A DNA stretch of 64,000 nt from JAJFFW01 sp965263375 (GTDB lineage: Bacteria; Pseudomonadota; Alphaproteobacteria; Caulobacterales; Parvularculaceae), in NCBI GenBank assembly GCA_965263375.1, contig OZ253669.1:2046001-2110000 (forward strand). Reading direction: 5' to 3'. Position 1 is the stretch's first letter; each line of letters starts with the position of its first letter. Of this stretch, positions 17,711-26,779 are shown in pieces. The position numbers and the translations under genes were made by a program. Below the pieces are notes generated by a model. That model saw only the letters and a program-made list of their open reading frames with translations, was not told where the DNA came from and ran no database searches.

Positions 17711-19174
17711 ATGGCGAAGCATAAATTTTTCGAGCTTTATTCTAGCACGGATCATTTCGATGAACTCTTCTCGAATGGTCAGGACGCACGCATCAAGAAC
17801 ACGCTGATTGACCGTCTTGATAAGGCGAGTTTAACCTCTTTAAAACGGCGAAACAGCGCCGCTGAACGTGAGCTTTTTAATCTCGGCATTACATTTACTG
17901 TCTATTCTGAAGGCGAAGAGATTGACCGTGTGCTGCCCTTTGACATTTTGCCGCGTCCCATTACGCCCAGTGACTGGCTTAAAATCGACAAGGGTTGTCG
18001 CCAACGCGTCGATGCGCTCAATCTTTTCTTGGCGGATATTTATGGCCCTCAACACATCATCAAAGATGGGGTCGTTCCCGCCGATATAGTTCTTGGCAAT
18101 GCCAATTACTGCAAGGAGATGGAAGGCGTTAAACAACCCCACGGGGTATATGCCAATATTGCCGGCGTTGATTTATTGCGAGATGAAAAAGGCGATTTTC
18201 TTGTCTTAGAGGATAATTGTCGCTGCCCCTCTGGGGTTTCTTATGTCATTGAAAACCGGCATTTGATGATGCGCGCCTTTCCCGATTTGATGGATGGGTT
18301 AAAGATCCGTCCCGTGTCAGATTATGGCGTCAGGCTTCGCGAAAAGCTAATGCAAACAGCGCCGAAAAACTGCATTAATGGCGGCCCCTTAGCAGATGAC
18401 GGCCCCCGCGCTGTTTTACTGACGCCAGGCGTTTATAACTCCGCTTACTTTGAACACATTTTTCTTGCGCGCGAAATGGGGGTCGCCTTAGTCGAAGGCC
18501 GAGACCTATTTGTCGAAGACGATAAAGTCTTTATGAAGACCGTATCAGGCCCAGAACCCGTACATATTATTTACCGCCGCATTGACGATGACTTCCTAGA
18601 CCCGCAAGTCTTTCGCAAAGACACCGCCCTTGGGGTCGCGGGGTTAGTGCGCGCTATGAAAGCCGGCAATGTAACCATCGCAAACGCCATTGGCGCGGGC
18701 GTCGCAGATGACAAAGCCCTCTATGCCTACACGCCGCAGATTATTGAGTATTATTTAAAGCAAAAACCCATCCTATCGATCGTGAAAACGTACGCTTGTC
18801 GCAATCCTGAAGATAAAGCTTATGTGCTCGAAAACCTCGCTGAGCTTGTTGTGAAGCCCGTTGGGGAAAGCGGCGGCTATGGCATTGTTGTCGGCCCAAA
18901 AGCCACGAAAAAAGAACTTGCTGAAATTAAAACGCTGATCGAACGCAACCCTAAAAATTATGTCGCACAGCCAATGATCGGTTTATCCGTCAGCCCCACA
19001 TTAACCGATGAAGGGGTCGCACCACGCCATGTAGACTTAAGACCCTTCGTGTTGTCCGGTAAATCTTCATGGGTTTTGCCCGGCGGGTTAACGCGTGTCG
19101 CGCTTAAAAAGGGTTCAATCGTCGTCAACTCTTCACAAGGGGGAGGATCAAAGGATACCTGGGTCCTATCATAA
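17711..19174 (+). CDS. Circularly permuted type 2 ATP-grasp protein (DUF404/DUF407)
   Basis: A 487-residue protein of the circularly permuted ATP-grasp family, thought to form peptide-like bonds using ATP. Recognisable segments: QRVDALNLFLADIYGPQHI, YVIENRHLMMRAFP, KPVGESGGYGIVVG (a glycine-rich phosphate-binding loop) and the C-terminal VLPGGLTRVALKKGS. It is followed after four bases by an alpha-E gene, its usual partner; such operons often also contain a transglutaminase-like and a proteasome-type peptidase gene, which are absent here. The substrate is unknown. A TTG directly upstream of the ATG is an alternative start. Confidence 0.9.
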   Translation: MAKHKFFELYSSTDHFDELFSNGQDARIKNTLIDRLDKASLTSLKRRNSAAERELFNLGITFTVYSEGEEIDRVLPFDILPRPITPSDWLKIDKGCRQRVDALNLFLADIYGPQHIIKDGVVPADIVLGNANYCKEMEGVKQPHGVYANIAGVDLLRDEKGDFLVLEDNCRCPSGVSYVIENRHLMMRAFPDLMDGLKIRPVSDYGVRLREKLMQTAPKNCINGGPLADDGPRAVLLTPGVYNSAYFEHIFLAREMGVALVEGRDLFVEDDKVFMKTVSGPEPVHIIYRRIDDDFLDPQVFRKDTALGVAGLVRAMKAGNVTIANAIGAGVADDKALYAYTPQIIEYYLKQKPILSIVKTYACRNPEDKAYVLENLAELVVKPVGESGGYGIVVGPKATKKELAEIKTLIERNPKNYVAQPMIGLSVSPTLTDEGVAPRHVDLRPFVLSGKSSWVLPGGLTRVALKKGSIVVNSSQGGGSKDTWVLS

Positions 19175-19178
19175 TCTT

Positions 19179-20114
19179 TTGTCGCGATATGCAGAGAATG
19201 CATATTGGATGGGCCGTTATGTTGAGCGTGCGGAAAATATCGCGCGCCTACTGACGGTCACCGAAGCATTTGAAAGTAGCGATGAAGCGCAAAATGCTTG
19301 GGAAACATTGTTAAAGGTTTTCGCCGCTGAAAAAGAATTTGAGAAAAGTAAAAAGCCAAAAACGCCCGCCAACATCGCTGGCTTCTTTTTAACGCGTTCA
19401 GACAGTCAAACGTCCATCTATTTTTGCCTAAAGGGCGTTCGCGAAAATGCGCGCAGCTTGCGCCACCTGATTAGCACTGAGGCTTGGGTTCAAATTTCCG
19501 AAGTTTTCACCCGCACCGCCGCAACAGCGAACAAGCGCGTTGCGCTTTCTAAATTAAATGCGGTTTGCGAAGAAATAAGAAGAGACTGCCTCGCCCATTA
19601 CGGCATCATGCAGGCGACATGCTATAGGGATGAAGCGTGGTTATTCCATCGCATTGGCGTTGCTTTGGAACGGGCGGACCAAATGACACGCCTTCTTGAT
19701 ATGAAATATTTCCAAATCGATTCCAACGAAGACACACCAGACGCACAGCCGCCTGATGCGATTTGGTGGAATACGTTGCTACGCTCAGCGGGCGGATATC
19801 ATGCCTTTCGCCGTCGCCATTCTTTTAATCCAAAGACAGAAGAAGCCGCCGCCTTCTTTCTATTTGATGAAGATTTTCCGCGGTCGGTCTCAGCCGCCCT
19901 TTCAGATAGCTTCAAGTGCTTAACTGAACTTGAACGGGACTATAAAGCGACAACCAACGAAGCAGTTACAGTCGCTGGTCAATCCCTTGCTGGTCTCATG
20001 AAAGATCACCCCAAAAGACTGCGGGGTAAGGCGCTACACCGCTTCTTGGATAGCGTGCAAAGCGGCATCATCGACTATGCGAATGCAATCTCAAACCGCT
20101 ATTTTACGGCGTAA
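19179..20114 (+). CDS. Alpha-E domain-containing protein (DUF403)
   Basis: A 311-residue, mainly helical protein that pairs with circularly permuted ATP-grasp proteins in many bacteria. It contains the family N-terminus SRYAENAYWMGRYVERAENIARLL, later AHYGIMQATCYRDEAWLFHRIG and LERADQMTRLLDMKYF. The conserved RYVERAEN and ERADQ stretches are the family core. The frame extends upstream inside the ATP-grasp gene to a GTG at 19095; the TTG at 19179, just past that gene's stop, gives the family's normal length, though no clear ribosome binding site is seen. Role inferred: partner in synthesis or modification of an unknown peptide. Confidence 0.87.
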   Translation: MSRYAENAYWMGRYVERAENIARLLTVTEAFESSDEAQNAWETLLKVFAAEKEFEKSKKPKTPANIAGFFLTRSDSQTSIYFCLKGVRENARSLRHLISTEAWVQISEVFTRTAATANKRVALSKLNAVCEEIRRDCLAHYGIMQATCYRDEAWLFHRIGVALERADQMTRLLDMKYFQIDSNEDTPDAQPPDAIWWNTLLRSAGGYHAFRRRHSFNPKTEEAAAFFLFDEDFPRSVSAALSDSFKCLTELERDYKATTNEAVTVAGQSLAGLMKDHPKRLRGKALHRFLDSVQSGIIDYANAISNRYFTA

Positions 20115-20127
20115 AACAGCCCGCTCG

Positions 20128-20679
20128 TCACCAATTACCGCGATCACAACAATCGGAGAACACACCGCCGGTTTGGCTGCACGAACAATCATTGCCGTTT
20201 AAGGGGCTAGAAAAACCGTCCTCAAGATTAATGATTTCCAGACCAGAGCCAGCTTTTGTCTTTTCCAAGTCAGCATCGATCTCGCGTAGGCGTATCGCTA
20301 GTTCAGAGAATTCCGCATCCGCCTTTTGCCATTTATTAAGCGTGGCGCCGCATTGACTTTCTTGATAAGCGTTCATTTCCATGCAACGTGCAAAGATTTT
20401 ACAACTCGCCTTAGCAGCTTGATGCTTGGCCTCTATTTCTGCATCAAAGCGATTGAGCTTATTTGTTAGCTGATATTGCCGCTTTACGCTCGCTGCGCCA
20501 ACTTCACCACGCAAAACGCTTGACTGGTCGCGCAAAGATGTGATCCGCGCATCAAGGCCGGCATTGTCGCAGATCGCGCTTGTTTCAGTGTATGGATCAC
20601 TCGCGAGCGGCAGCGGGTCATAACTTTGACAACCAGCGCTGAACATTACGATTGCGGCTGCTATCTTAACAAGTCTCAT
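20128..20679 (-). CDS. Putative lipoprotein with cysteine-rich C-terminus
   Basis: I do not recognise this 183-residue protein. It has a short signal peptide with lipobox SAGC (cysteine at about 17), a charged helical middle that looks like coiled coil (about residues 45-75 and 115-145), and several extra cysteines: CKIFARCMEMNAY, the one in SQCGA, and a cluster in the last 20 residues (DCSCSQTGG, DCCDRG). The cysteine content suggests disulfides or metal binding in the periplasm. It lies 24 bases downstream of the large Sel1/peptidoglycan-binding gene on the same strand, so they probably form an operon and may act together. Confidence 0.75.
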   Translation of the reverse strand: MRLVKIAAAIVMFSAGCQSYDPLPLASDPYTETSAICDNAGLDARITSLRDQSSVLRGEVGAASVKRQYQLTNKLNRFDAEIEAKHQAAKASCKIFARCMEMNAYQESQCGATLNKWQKADAEFSELAIRLREIDADLEKTKAGSGLEIINLEDGFSSPLNGNDCSCSQTGGVFSDCCDRGNW

Positions 20680-20703
20680 CGTTATTCACCTGTTCACAAT
20701 ACA

Positions 20704-23232
20704 TCAATTTACATTCAAGGCGGATTCAATCGCTTCATCCGCAGATGAGGCATCTTCTGTTTCCGCCGGCCCGGGTGCTGGTGGTTGAGGCGCAGGAAAA
20801 CGAGGGCGACATCCTTCTCCTACGGACTTTAGGCGTTTGTTATAGAATTCGTTTTCTTGCTCTAACTGCTTTTTAATCCGGCTCCAACGCTCGGTTGGTC
20901 CATATTTACCGTAATCTTTCACAAGAATAGCAGCGCGGGGGTGACCTTTGTCATAAGCCTGGCGCAAATATGAATCAGCAATATCCACATTTTCTACAAC
21001 ACTACAAAGCTTATAACTGGATAAGATTGTGCCGCTGCCATAGATCAAGGCAAGGTTATACATTGCATCGCTATTTTCGCGATCAGCCGCCAATTTCAGC
21101 CAATAAACGCCGTTATCTGTGTTTTGGGTCACGCCAAGCCCAGCAACATACATAATACCGAGCGTATTCATTGACTGTACGTCATTGGCGTTTTGCGCGG
21201 CGCCGCAAACCAGATACACCGTTTCAATAGGCGTGATATCGCCAGTTTCGCTAAAACCAAACTCCCGCTGGAAGCGTTTCGCCGCTTCGCGAGACTGTGG
21301 TCCGTACTTCCCGTCAATATTACCATCGTAATGTCCAAGCGCCTGCAAGGCGCGCTGGCGGGATTTAAGATCAATCAAGGCGCCGCCAGTTTCATTATTG
21401 CTGCCGCCACGCGAAATCCGCGCCAAACTTTTTTCAGTATACTCACAAGTTAAATTTAGCGCAGCCAAACGTTTCGCGGCCAACACGGCGTATTCCGATC
21501 CGCACACCCGCCCCACGGAACTCGCACGCAAAAAGCGACGACGCGCCGTGCGGGTATTGCCGATGGCCATCTCCGCCTCGCCTTTTTTGAAATGATAGGC
21601 GGCCCGGTCGTTGCAGGCGAGAGCGCTTTCACGCTTTTTGCAAATGCCGCCTGCGTCAAACTGCACGCAATCGTCAGGCAATCCGTCTTGCGCTTTTGTT
21701 TTTATATTGCCAGACGCCGCAGCGCCTGGGCTATTGCGATAATATTGTGAGGCTGCGCCGCCATTAGGACCACGGGCCGCAACCGGATCACCGCCGCGCC
21801 GTCCGCTAGAGCGATATGTCTTTGATGACGCGCCATTAAAAATCAACTCGATAACATCTCGCAGCCTTGGCACCATTAGACTTTGAATAGTTGTAGCCTC
21901 GCCCTCAAACTCGTCTATCTCCGACAAGTCATCTTCGCTATATCCTTCACTTAAATAATCACAAAGCATCGCTGTGCGCTGATCCAAGTCACCCCCTTGG
22001 CAAATCTCAGCGCTTAGCTCGCTATCAAAAGCCCCAACCGACGCGCCTAATCGCGCCGCTGGCCCTGCTAAAACAAGGTCATATGCTTTTTGCAAATGCG
22101 CGCTCTGGCAATAGTCATCGCGATCGCCCTTCACTTGTTTTTCTAAGGTTTTCAGTTTTTGATTGGCTCTACTATTAAGGGCGCCGCGCGTCTCATCAGT
22201 CATTTTATAATATCTTGCGACTTCTGAGCGCCATTCATACGCCGTTGTTGACCCACAAAGCGAGGCTATCTGAAAATTCTCATAGGCTTGATAATAATCC
22301 GGCTCCCCAAGAAAATCATTTGGCTTTTTAAAGCGCGGCTCTGTCGACATACGCCGTGAAATAGGAAAAAGATCATTACCAAGATAATACTGACCAAGCC
22401 GTAAGTGCCCCTCCTCGCCATTCAGCTCATGCAAGGCGATGAAATCCTCCCGTACGCGGCTAAGGTCTTCATCAGACAGATTAAGATCGCTTAGCAAAAC
22501 CCTGGCGCTCAAATTTCCAAGAGCCCCCGCAAGAGCATAATGCAGCGCCGCCTCTCGTTTACGACCTAAGGCTTTATCCTCGTATTTACCGAGTAAAACA
22601 TTTTCAGAGGGATTAAAGCCGACAGACAAAGATTGAACTTTGCGTTCAATAACGAAATTAACATTAAAGTTTGCTGACCACTCATCAATCGCCCGTTCCT
22701 CCAAGCCAATGGGCGATGTGGAACTAGAGTTCGGAGCGCCTAATACGCCAAAGCGATTTTCGCCAAATGTTTTGCCGACGTTAAAAGCCAAGAACAAGCA
22801 GCCAACCGTTACGACCACAAAGGCCAGGGTGATCAAAAAGAAAAATGTCACCTTTTGCAGAAAATCAAGGATGGGTGTTTTTGACTTGTTGGCTGAGCCA
22901 GAACCTCCGTCTTCTTCGTTAACAACGATCACGTTGTTCTTTGAAAAGCTGACATCAAGGCCTTCATCTTGATCGCGATCGCTATAGCCCAGATCAAATT
23001 CGCTTGGTTCGCTCGAAAATTCGTTTAACCCAGTTTCCGCCTCATGTGCGCTATTTGCTATAGGGTCTTGTTCCGAATTGGGAAAATCCCCAAGGCCTCG
23101 ATAAAAGTCAGAACGAGCCGCTTCAGACATAGATGAAGCAGCGTCCTCTCCGACTGCAGCGTCCTCTCCGACTATTGACTGCGGAGAACGCGTACGTCGC
23201 TTGATCAGTGACGAAGAAAGCCGCCGAACCAT
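20704..23232 (-). CDS. Large membrane protein with peptidoglycan-binding and Sel1-like repeats
   Basis: An 842-residue single-pass protein. An acidic, probably cytoplasmic, N-terminal region of about 126 residues is followed by one transmembrane helix (about 127-150, VTFFFLITLAFVVV) and a large periplasmic part. The middle holds helical repeat-like sequence; a peptidoglycan-binding domain 1 motif lies at about 620-670 (RQRALQALGHYDGNIDGKYG, AAKRFQREFG), then Sel1-like repeats at about 685-770 (NTLGIMYVAGLGV, YWLKLAAD, YNLALIYGSGT) and a Pro/Ala-rich tail. This suggests a cell-wall-tethered scaffold. The start could be four codons earlier (23244). The N-terminus carries a short direct repeat (VGEDAA twice). 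No named family is recognised overall. Confidence 0.8.
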   Translation of the reverse strand: MVRRLSSSLIKRRTRSPQSIVGEDAAVGEDAASSMSEAARSDFYRGLGDFPNSEQDPIANSAHEAETGLNEFSSEPSEFDLGYSDRDQDEGLDVSFSKNNVIVVNEEDGGSGSANKSKTPILDFLQKVTFFFLITLAFVVVTVGCLFLAFNVGKTFGENRFGVLGAPNSSSTSPIGLEERAIDEWSANFNVNFVIERKVQSLSVGFNPSENVLLGKYEDKALGRKREAALHYALAGALGNLSARVLLSDLNLSDEDLSRVREDFIALHELNGEEGHLRLGQYYLGNDLFPISRRMSTEPRFKKPNDFLGEPDYYQAYENFQIASLCGSTTAYEWRSEVARYYKMTDETRGALNSRANQKLKTLEKQVKGDRDDYCQSAHLQKAYDLVLAGPAARLGASVGAFDSELSAEICQGGDLDQRTAMLCDYLSEGYSEDDLSEIDEFEGEATTIQSLMVPRLRDVIELIFNGASSKTYRSSGRRGGDPVAARGPNGGAASQYYRNSPGAAASGNIKTKAQDGLPDDCVQFDAGGICKKRESALACNDRAAYHFKKGEAEMAIGNTRTARRRFLRASSVGRVCGSEYAVLAAKRLAALNLTCEYTEKSLARISRGGSNNETGGALIDLKSRQRALQALGHYDGNIDGKYGPQSREAAKRFQREFGFSETGDITPIETVYLVCGAAQNANDVQSMNTLGIMYVAGLGVTQNTDNGVYWLKLAADRENSDAMYNLALIYGSGTILSSYKLCSVVENVDIADSYLRQAYDKGHPRAAILVKDYGKYGPTERWSRIKKQLEQENEFYNKRLKSVGEGCRPRFPAPQPPAPGPAETEDASSADEAIESALNVN

Positions 23233-23294
23233 ATACCCCCCCATAATCGGGTGAAACTAACCTACGCCGCGCGCCCCATCCGCCAGCGCAGCTA

Positions 23295-23302
23295 TTAACC
23301 AT
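23295..23302 (+). promoter_or_regulatory. CtrA-like half site
   Basis: TTAACCAT, the type of half site bound by CtrA in Caulobacter-like alphaproteobacteria, lies between the large membrane-protein gene and the divergent nitronate monooxygenase gene. An eight-base match can occur by chance. Confidence 0.25.
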
Positions 23303-23493
23303 AATGTTTCAATCTTGCGCGCCCGTCAAATCCTTTGATGCTGATATCTAATGGAGCCGATAGCCGCTGTGCACGACGTTCGCCAAGCATCAAAAAGGAG
23401 AGCAAAGCTCACTGCTCAAAGACATTGTGACACTTATGTAGACCGCGCTATTGCTATGAATAAGACAACGATTATCAACAATAGGATGAGCGA

Positions 23494-24459
23494 ATGCCGA
23501 CTATCGAAAAGATCAAACAATCCATGCGCTTACCGGTTATCGGCGCACCACTGTTCATTATTTCCAATCCAAAGCTTGTGGCCGCTCAGTGCGTCGCTGG
23601 CGTTGTTGGCTCCTTCCCCGCCCTTAATGCGCGCCCACAAGAAGCTCTCGATGACTGGATTGTTGAGATCAAAGACGCCATCGCCCGCCACAATGACGAA
23701 AACCCAGACAGGCCAGCGGCGCCGTTCGCGGTCAACCAAATTGTCCACAAGTCTAACAATCGTTTAATGCATGATCTTGAGGCCTGTGTAAAACATGAGG
23801 TTCCGATCGTCATTTGCTCACTCGGCGCTATTAAAGACGTCTATGACGCTGTTCATTCTTATGGCGGCATCGTGCTGCACGATGTTATCAACCAGTTTTT
23901 TGCAAAAAAAGCGATCGAGAAAGGCGCTGACGGTCTTATCGCTGTCGCGTCCGGCGCAGGCGGACATGCTGGCCTCACGTCTCCTTTCGCGCTGATCCAG
24001 GAAATTCGCGAATGGTTTGATGGACCGCTCGCACTTTCAGGCTCCCTCGCGACCGGGGGCGGCGTTCTAGCGGCGCAGGCGATGGGCGCAGACTTCGGCT
24101 ATATTGGATCAGCCTTTATCGCGACCGATGAAGCGAACGCTACCGAAGAGTATAAAAATGCGATCGTAGACTATAGCGCTGAGGATATCGTTTATACAAA
24201 TCTATTTACCGGCGTACACGGTAATTACCTGCGCCCTTCCATCGAAGCGGCAGGAATGGATCCAGACAATCTTCCTGAAAGCGATCCCAGCAAAATGGAC
24301 TTCGGCTCAGGAGGAAACCAAGACAAAAAGGCCTGGCGTGATATTTGGGGATGTGGGCAAGGCATTGGCGCCGTTAAGTCACGCGGCCCCGTTAGCGACT
24401 ATGTAGATCAGTTGGAAAAAGAATATCTGGCCGCTAAAGAAAAGTTGGGCATTGCATAA
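23494..24459 (+). CDS. Nitronate monooxygenase family protein (NPD-like)
   Basis: A 321-residue FMN-dependent TIM-barrel enzyme of the 2-nitropropane dioxygenase family, which oxidises alkyl nitronates such as propionate 3-nitronate. Motifs: MRLPVIGAPLFIISNP at the N-terminus, the AVASGAGGHAG flavin-binding segment with the catalytic histidine, LSGSLATGGGVLAAQAMGADF, and GYIGSAFIATDEANA. GGATG lies just upstream of the ATG. It is divergent from the large membrane-protein gene. The physiological substrate is not clear; detoxification of nitronates is inferred. Confidence 0.9.
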   Translation: MPTIEKIKQSMRLPVIGAPLFIISNPKLVAAQCVAGVVGSFPALNARPQEALDDWIVEIKDAIARHNDENPDRPAAPFAVNQIVHKSNNRLMHDLEACVKHEVPIVICSLGAIKDVYDAVHSYGGIVLHDVINQFFAKKAIEKGADGLIAVASGAGGHAGLTSPFALIQEIREWFDGPLALSGSLATGGGVLAAQAMGADFGYIGSAFIATDEANATEEYKNAIVDYSAEDIVYTNLFTGVHGNYLRPSIEAAGMDPDNLPESDPSKMDFGSGGNQDKKAWRDIWGCGQGIGAVKSRGPVSDYVDQLEKEYLAAKEKLGIA

Positions 24460-24478
24460 ATACGCAGCCGTCCTTTCG

Positions 24479-24495
24479 GGAACAATAAATGTTCC
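24479..24495. other. Short inverted repeat before pyk
   Basis: GGAACA-ATAAA-TGTTCC, a perfect six-base stem with a five-base spacer, about 107 bases before pyk. It could be an operator or a weak stem-loop ending the preceding gene; no T tract follows. Confidence 0.3.
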
Positions 24496-24601
24496 TAAAT
24501 GACAAGGGTTTAGAGAAAAAATTGCCGTCCACGGGTTTTGTCTTTTAGGCAATGCCTCTACAGTCGCGCGCGTTGCAACTACCCTATTTAAGGAGATAAT
24601 T

Positions 24602-26023
24602 ATGCGCGCGCGCCACTGTAAGATAGTCGCTACAATCGGACCTGCCAGCGCAGCGCCATCCATGCTGCGTCTTATTTTTGATGCTGGCGTTGATGTTTTC
24701 CGCCTAAATTATAGCCATGCGGATTATGCCAAGACCCAAAAGGTCGTTGAGGCGATACGCTCAATTGAGAAAGAAACAGACCGCCCAATCGCAATCTTCG
24801 CAGATATGCAAGGCCCGAAAATTCGCACCGGCATTCTACCTGGCGACGAACTTGAGCTAAAATTCGGTGCTGAATATTCGCTCGTGATGGCTAAAGAAAC
24901 CAGTGACGAAAATATTATTCCGATCCCTCACCCTGAAATTTTTGAAGCAATCAAGGCTGGTGATATTTTAAAGCTTGATGACGGCAAGCTTCAAATCACC
25001 ATTACGGAAAAATCCGGGGACCGTGTGGTTGCGCGCGCTGACACGCCAGGCCCCCTTAAAAACCGAAAAGGCATAAACCTTCCGGGAAGACACCTTCCGA
25101 TTTCCGCCTTGACCGAAAAAGACCGCGCCGATCTTGAACATGCGTTGTCGCTGGATGTTGATTATATCGCCCTTTCATTTGTTCAACGTCCAGAGGATGT
25201 GGCAGAGGCAAGGGAGCTAATTGGCGATAAAGCGAAAATCATCTCTAAAATCGAAAAACCGAGTGCTGTAGATAGTCTGGAAGGCATCATTGAGCAATCA
25301 GACGCGCTTATGGTTGCGCGCGGCGATCTTGGGGTGGAACTCCCGCCTGAAGATGTGCCTTTAATTCAAAGACGGATTATCCGCTCTTGCCGGAAAATTG
25401 GCAAACCAGTCATCGTCGCCACGCATATGCTTGAATCCATGGTAGAATCCATCGCCCCCACCCGCGCCGAAGCATCCGATGTTTCAACGGCGGTCCTACA
25501 GGGCGCAGATGCGGTGATGCTTTCTGCGGAAACCGCCGTCGGTCGCCATCCGCCCACAGCGGTCGCAATAATGGACCGCATTATAAAAGCAAGCGAAACC
25601 GATCCAGACGCCAGCGGACGACAGATACAAGATGATCCTGATGCAGATCATACGACTGCTGACGCCATTACGCAATCGGCCCGCCATATCGCTGAGGTCT
25701 TAGATTGCCGCCTCACCGTTGCTTATACCAAAACAGGCTCCACCGCGCGGCGCTTATCGCGTGACCGGCCAGCTTGCTCTATTCTTGCAGCAACGCCGCA
25801 ACCCCATGTCGCCCGACAATTAGCGCTTCATTGGGGCATCACACCGGCGATCACCGAAGACGTCTCCCACTTTCACGAGATGCTAGAAAAGGCCGATAGC
25901 CTCGCCCAACGCTATGGCGCGGAAAAAGGCGAGCGGATCATCATTATCGCCGGATATCCATTTGGTCGGCCAGGGAAAACAAACACCTTGAAAATAAGCC
26001 GGGTTGGCGCTTTAGAAGGGTAA
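24602..26023 (+). CDS. pyk: Pyruvate kinase
   Basis: Converts phosphoenolpyruvate and ADP to pyruvate and ATP, the final step of glycolysis. The 473-residue product has the N-terminal KIVATIGPAS and FRLNYSHA, the substrate-binding DMQGPKIRTG, the active-site lysine in IISKIEKPSAVDSL, and the metal-binding MVARGDLGVELP. The C-terminal regulatory domain is complete. A strong AAGGAG site lies before the ATG. A dienelactone hydrolase gene follows after 33 bases, so the two may be cotranscribed. Confidence 0.96.
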   Translation: MRARHCKIVATIGPASAAPSMLRLIFDAGVDVFRLNYSHADYAKTQKVVEAIRSIEKETDRPIAIFADMQGPKIRTGILPGDELELKFGAEYSLVMAKETSDENIIPIPHPEIFEAIKAGDILKLDDGKLQITITEKSGDRVVARADTPGPLKNRKGINLPGRHLPISALTEKDRADLEHALSLDVDYIALSFVQRPEDVAEARELIGDKAKIISKIEKPSAVDSLEGIIEQSDALMVARGDLGVELPPEDVPLIQRRIIRSCRKIGKPVIVATHMLESMVESIAPTRAEASDVSTAVLQGADAVMLSAETAVGRHPPTAVAIMDRIIKASETDPDASGRQIQDDPDADHTTADAITQSARHIAEVLDCRLTVAYTKTGSTARRLSRDRPACSILAATPQPHVARQLALHWGITPAITEDVSHFHEMLEKADSLAQRYGAEKGERIIIIAGYPFGRPGKTNTLKISRVGALEG

Positions 26024-26056
26024 TCAGCTGCATAATTACTCAAAGGAGCCTGGATA

Positions 26057-26776
26057 ATGTCTATTGCAACCCGCCCGATCGATTACGACCATAATGGCGT
26101 CACCCTAGAGGGCGTATTAGCGTTTGACGATGCGTTTTCCGGCCCTCGTCCCCTCGTCTTAATCTCTCACGCATGGGCGGGGCGTAGTGATTTTGAGGTT
26201 GAAATTGCAAAGCGCATCGCCGGGCTTGGTTATGCGGGTTTTGCCCTTGATTTATATGGCAAGGGTGTCCTCGGTGCGAGTGTTGAAGAAAACCAAGCTT
26301 TAATGACGCCCTTTGTTGAAGATCGCGCTTTACTGCAAGCTCGGCTTTTAAAGGCTTTAGAAACGGCCGCCGCCCAACCAGAAACCGATAGCGCAAACGC
26401 CGCCGCCATTGGTTATTGCTTTGGGGGACTTTGTGTTCTGGACATGGCGCGTATGGGCGCGCCGGTAAAGGGTGTCGCCTCTTTCCACGGGTTGTTTATG
26501 CCGCCAGCCTCTGGCGCAAAAGACAAGATCGATGCGAAAGTCATCGCTTTCCATGGCTGGGACGACCCGATGGCAAAGCCGGAAGACGCCCAAGGCTTCG
26601 CCACAGAAATGACCAACGCCAACGCCGACTGGCAGCTTCAAGCCTATGGCGGCGTCATGCACGCCTTCACAAATCCAGCGGCAAATGATCCAAACTTAGG
26701 CACGGTCTATAATGAGACAGCCGAAAAACGGTCTTGGACCGCACTCCAAAGCTTCTTAGAAGAGTGCTTTGCGTAA
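26057..26776 (+). CDS. Dienelactone hydrolase family protein
   Basis: A 239-residue alpha/beta hydrolase. The nucleophile motif is GYCFGG, with the cysteine typical of dienelactone hydrolases rather than serine. The other triad members are probably the aspartate in FHGWDDPMAKP and the histidine in GGVMHAFTNP. Classic family members open 4-carboxymethylenebut-2-en-4-olide in chlorocatechol breakdown, but no such pathway genes are nearby, so the substrate is unknown. A strong AAGGAG site precedes the ATG. It lies just after pyk and converges with the homocysteine methyltransferase gene with only three bases between. Confidence 0.9.
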   Translation: MSIATRPIDYDHNGVTLEGVLAFDDAFSGPRPLVLISHAWAGRSDFEVEIAKRIAGLGYAGFALDLYGKGVLGASVEENQALMTPFVEDRALLQARLLKALETAAAQPETDSANAAAIGYCFGGLCVLDMARMGAPVKGVASFHGLFMPPASGAKDKIDAKVIAFHGWDDPMAKPEDAQGFATEMTNANADWQLQAYGGVMHAFTNPAANDPNLGTVYNETAEKRSWTALQSFLEECFA

Positions 26777-26779
26777 GAA

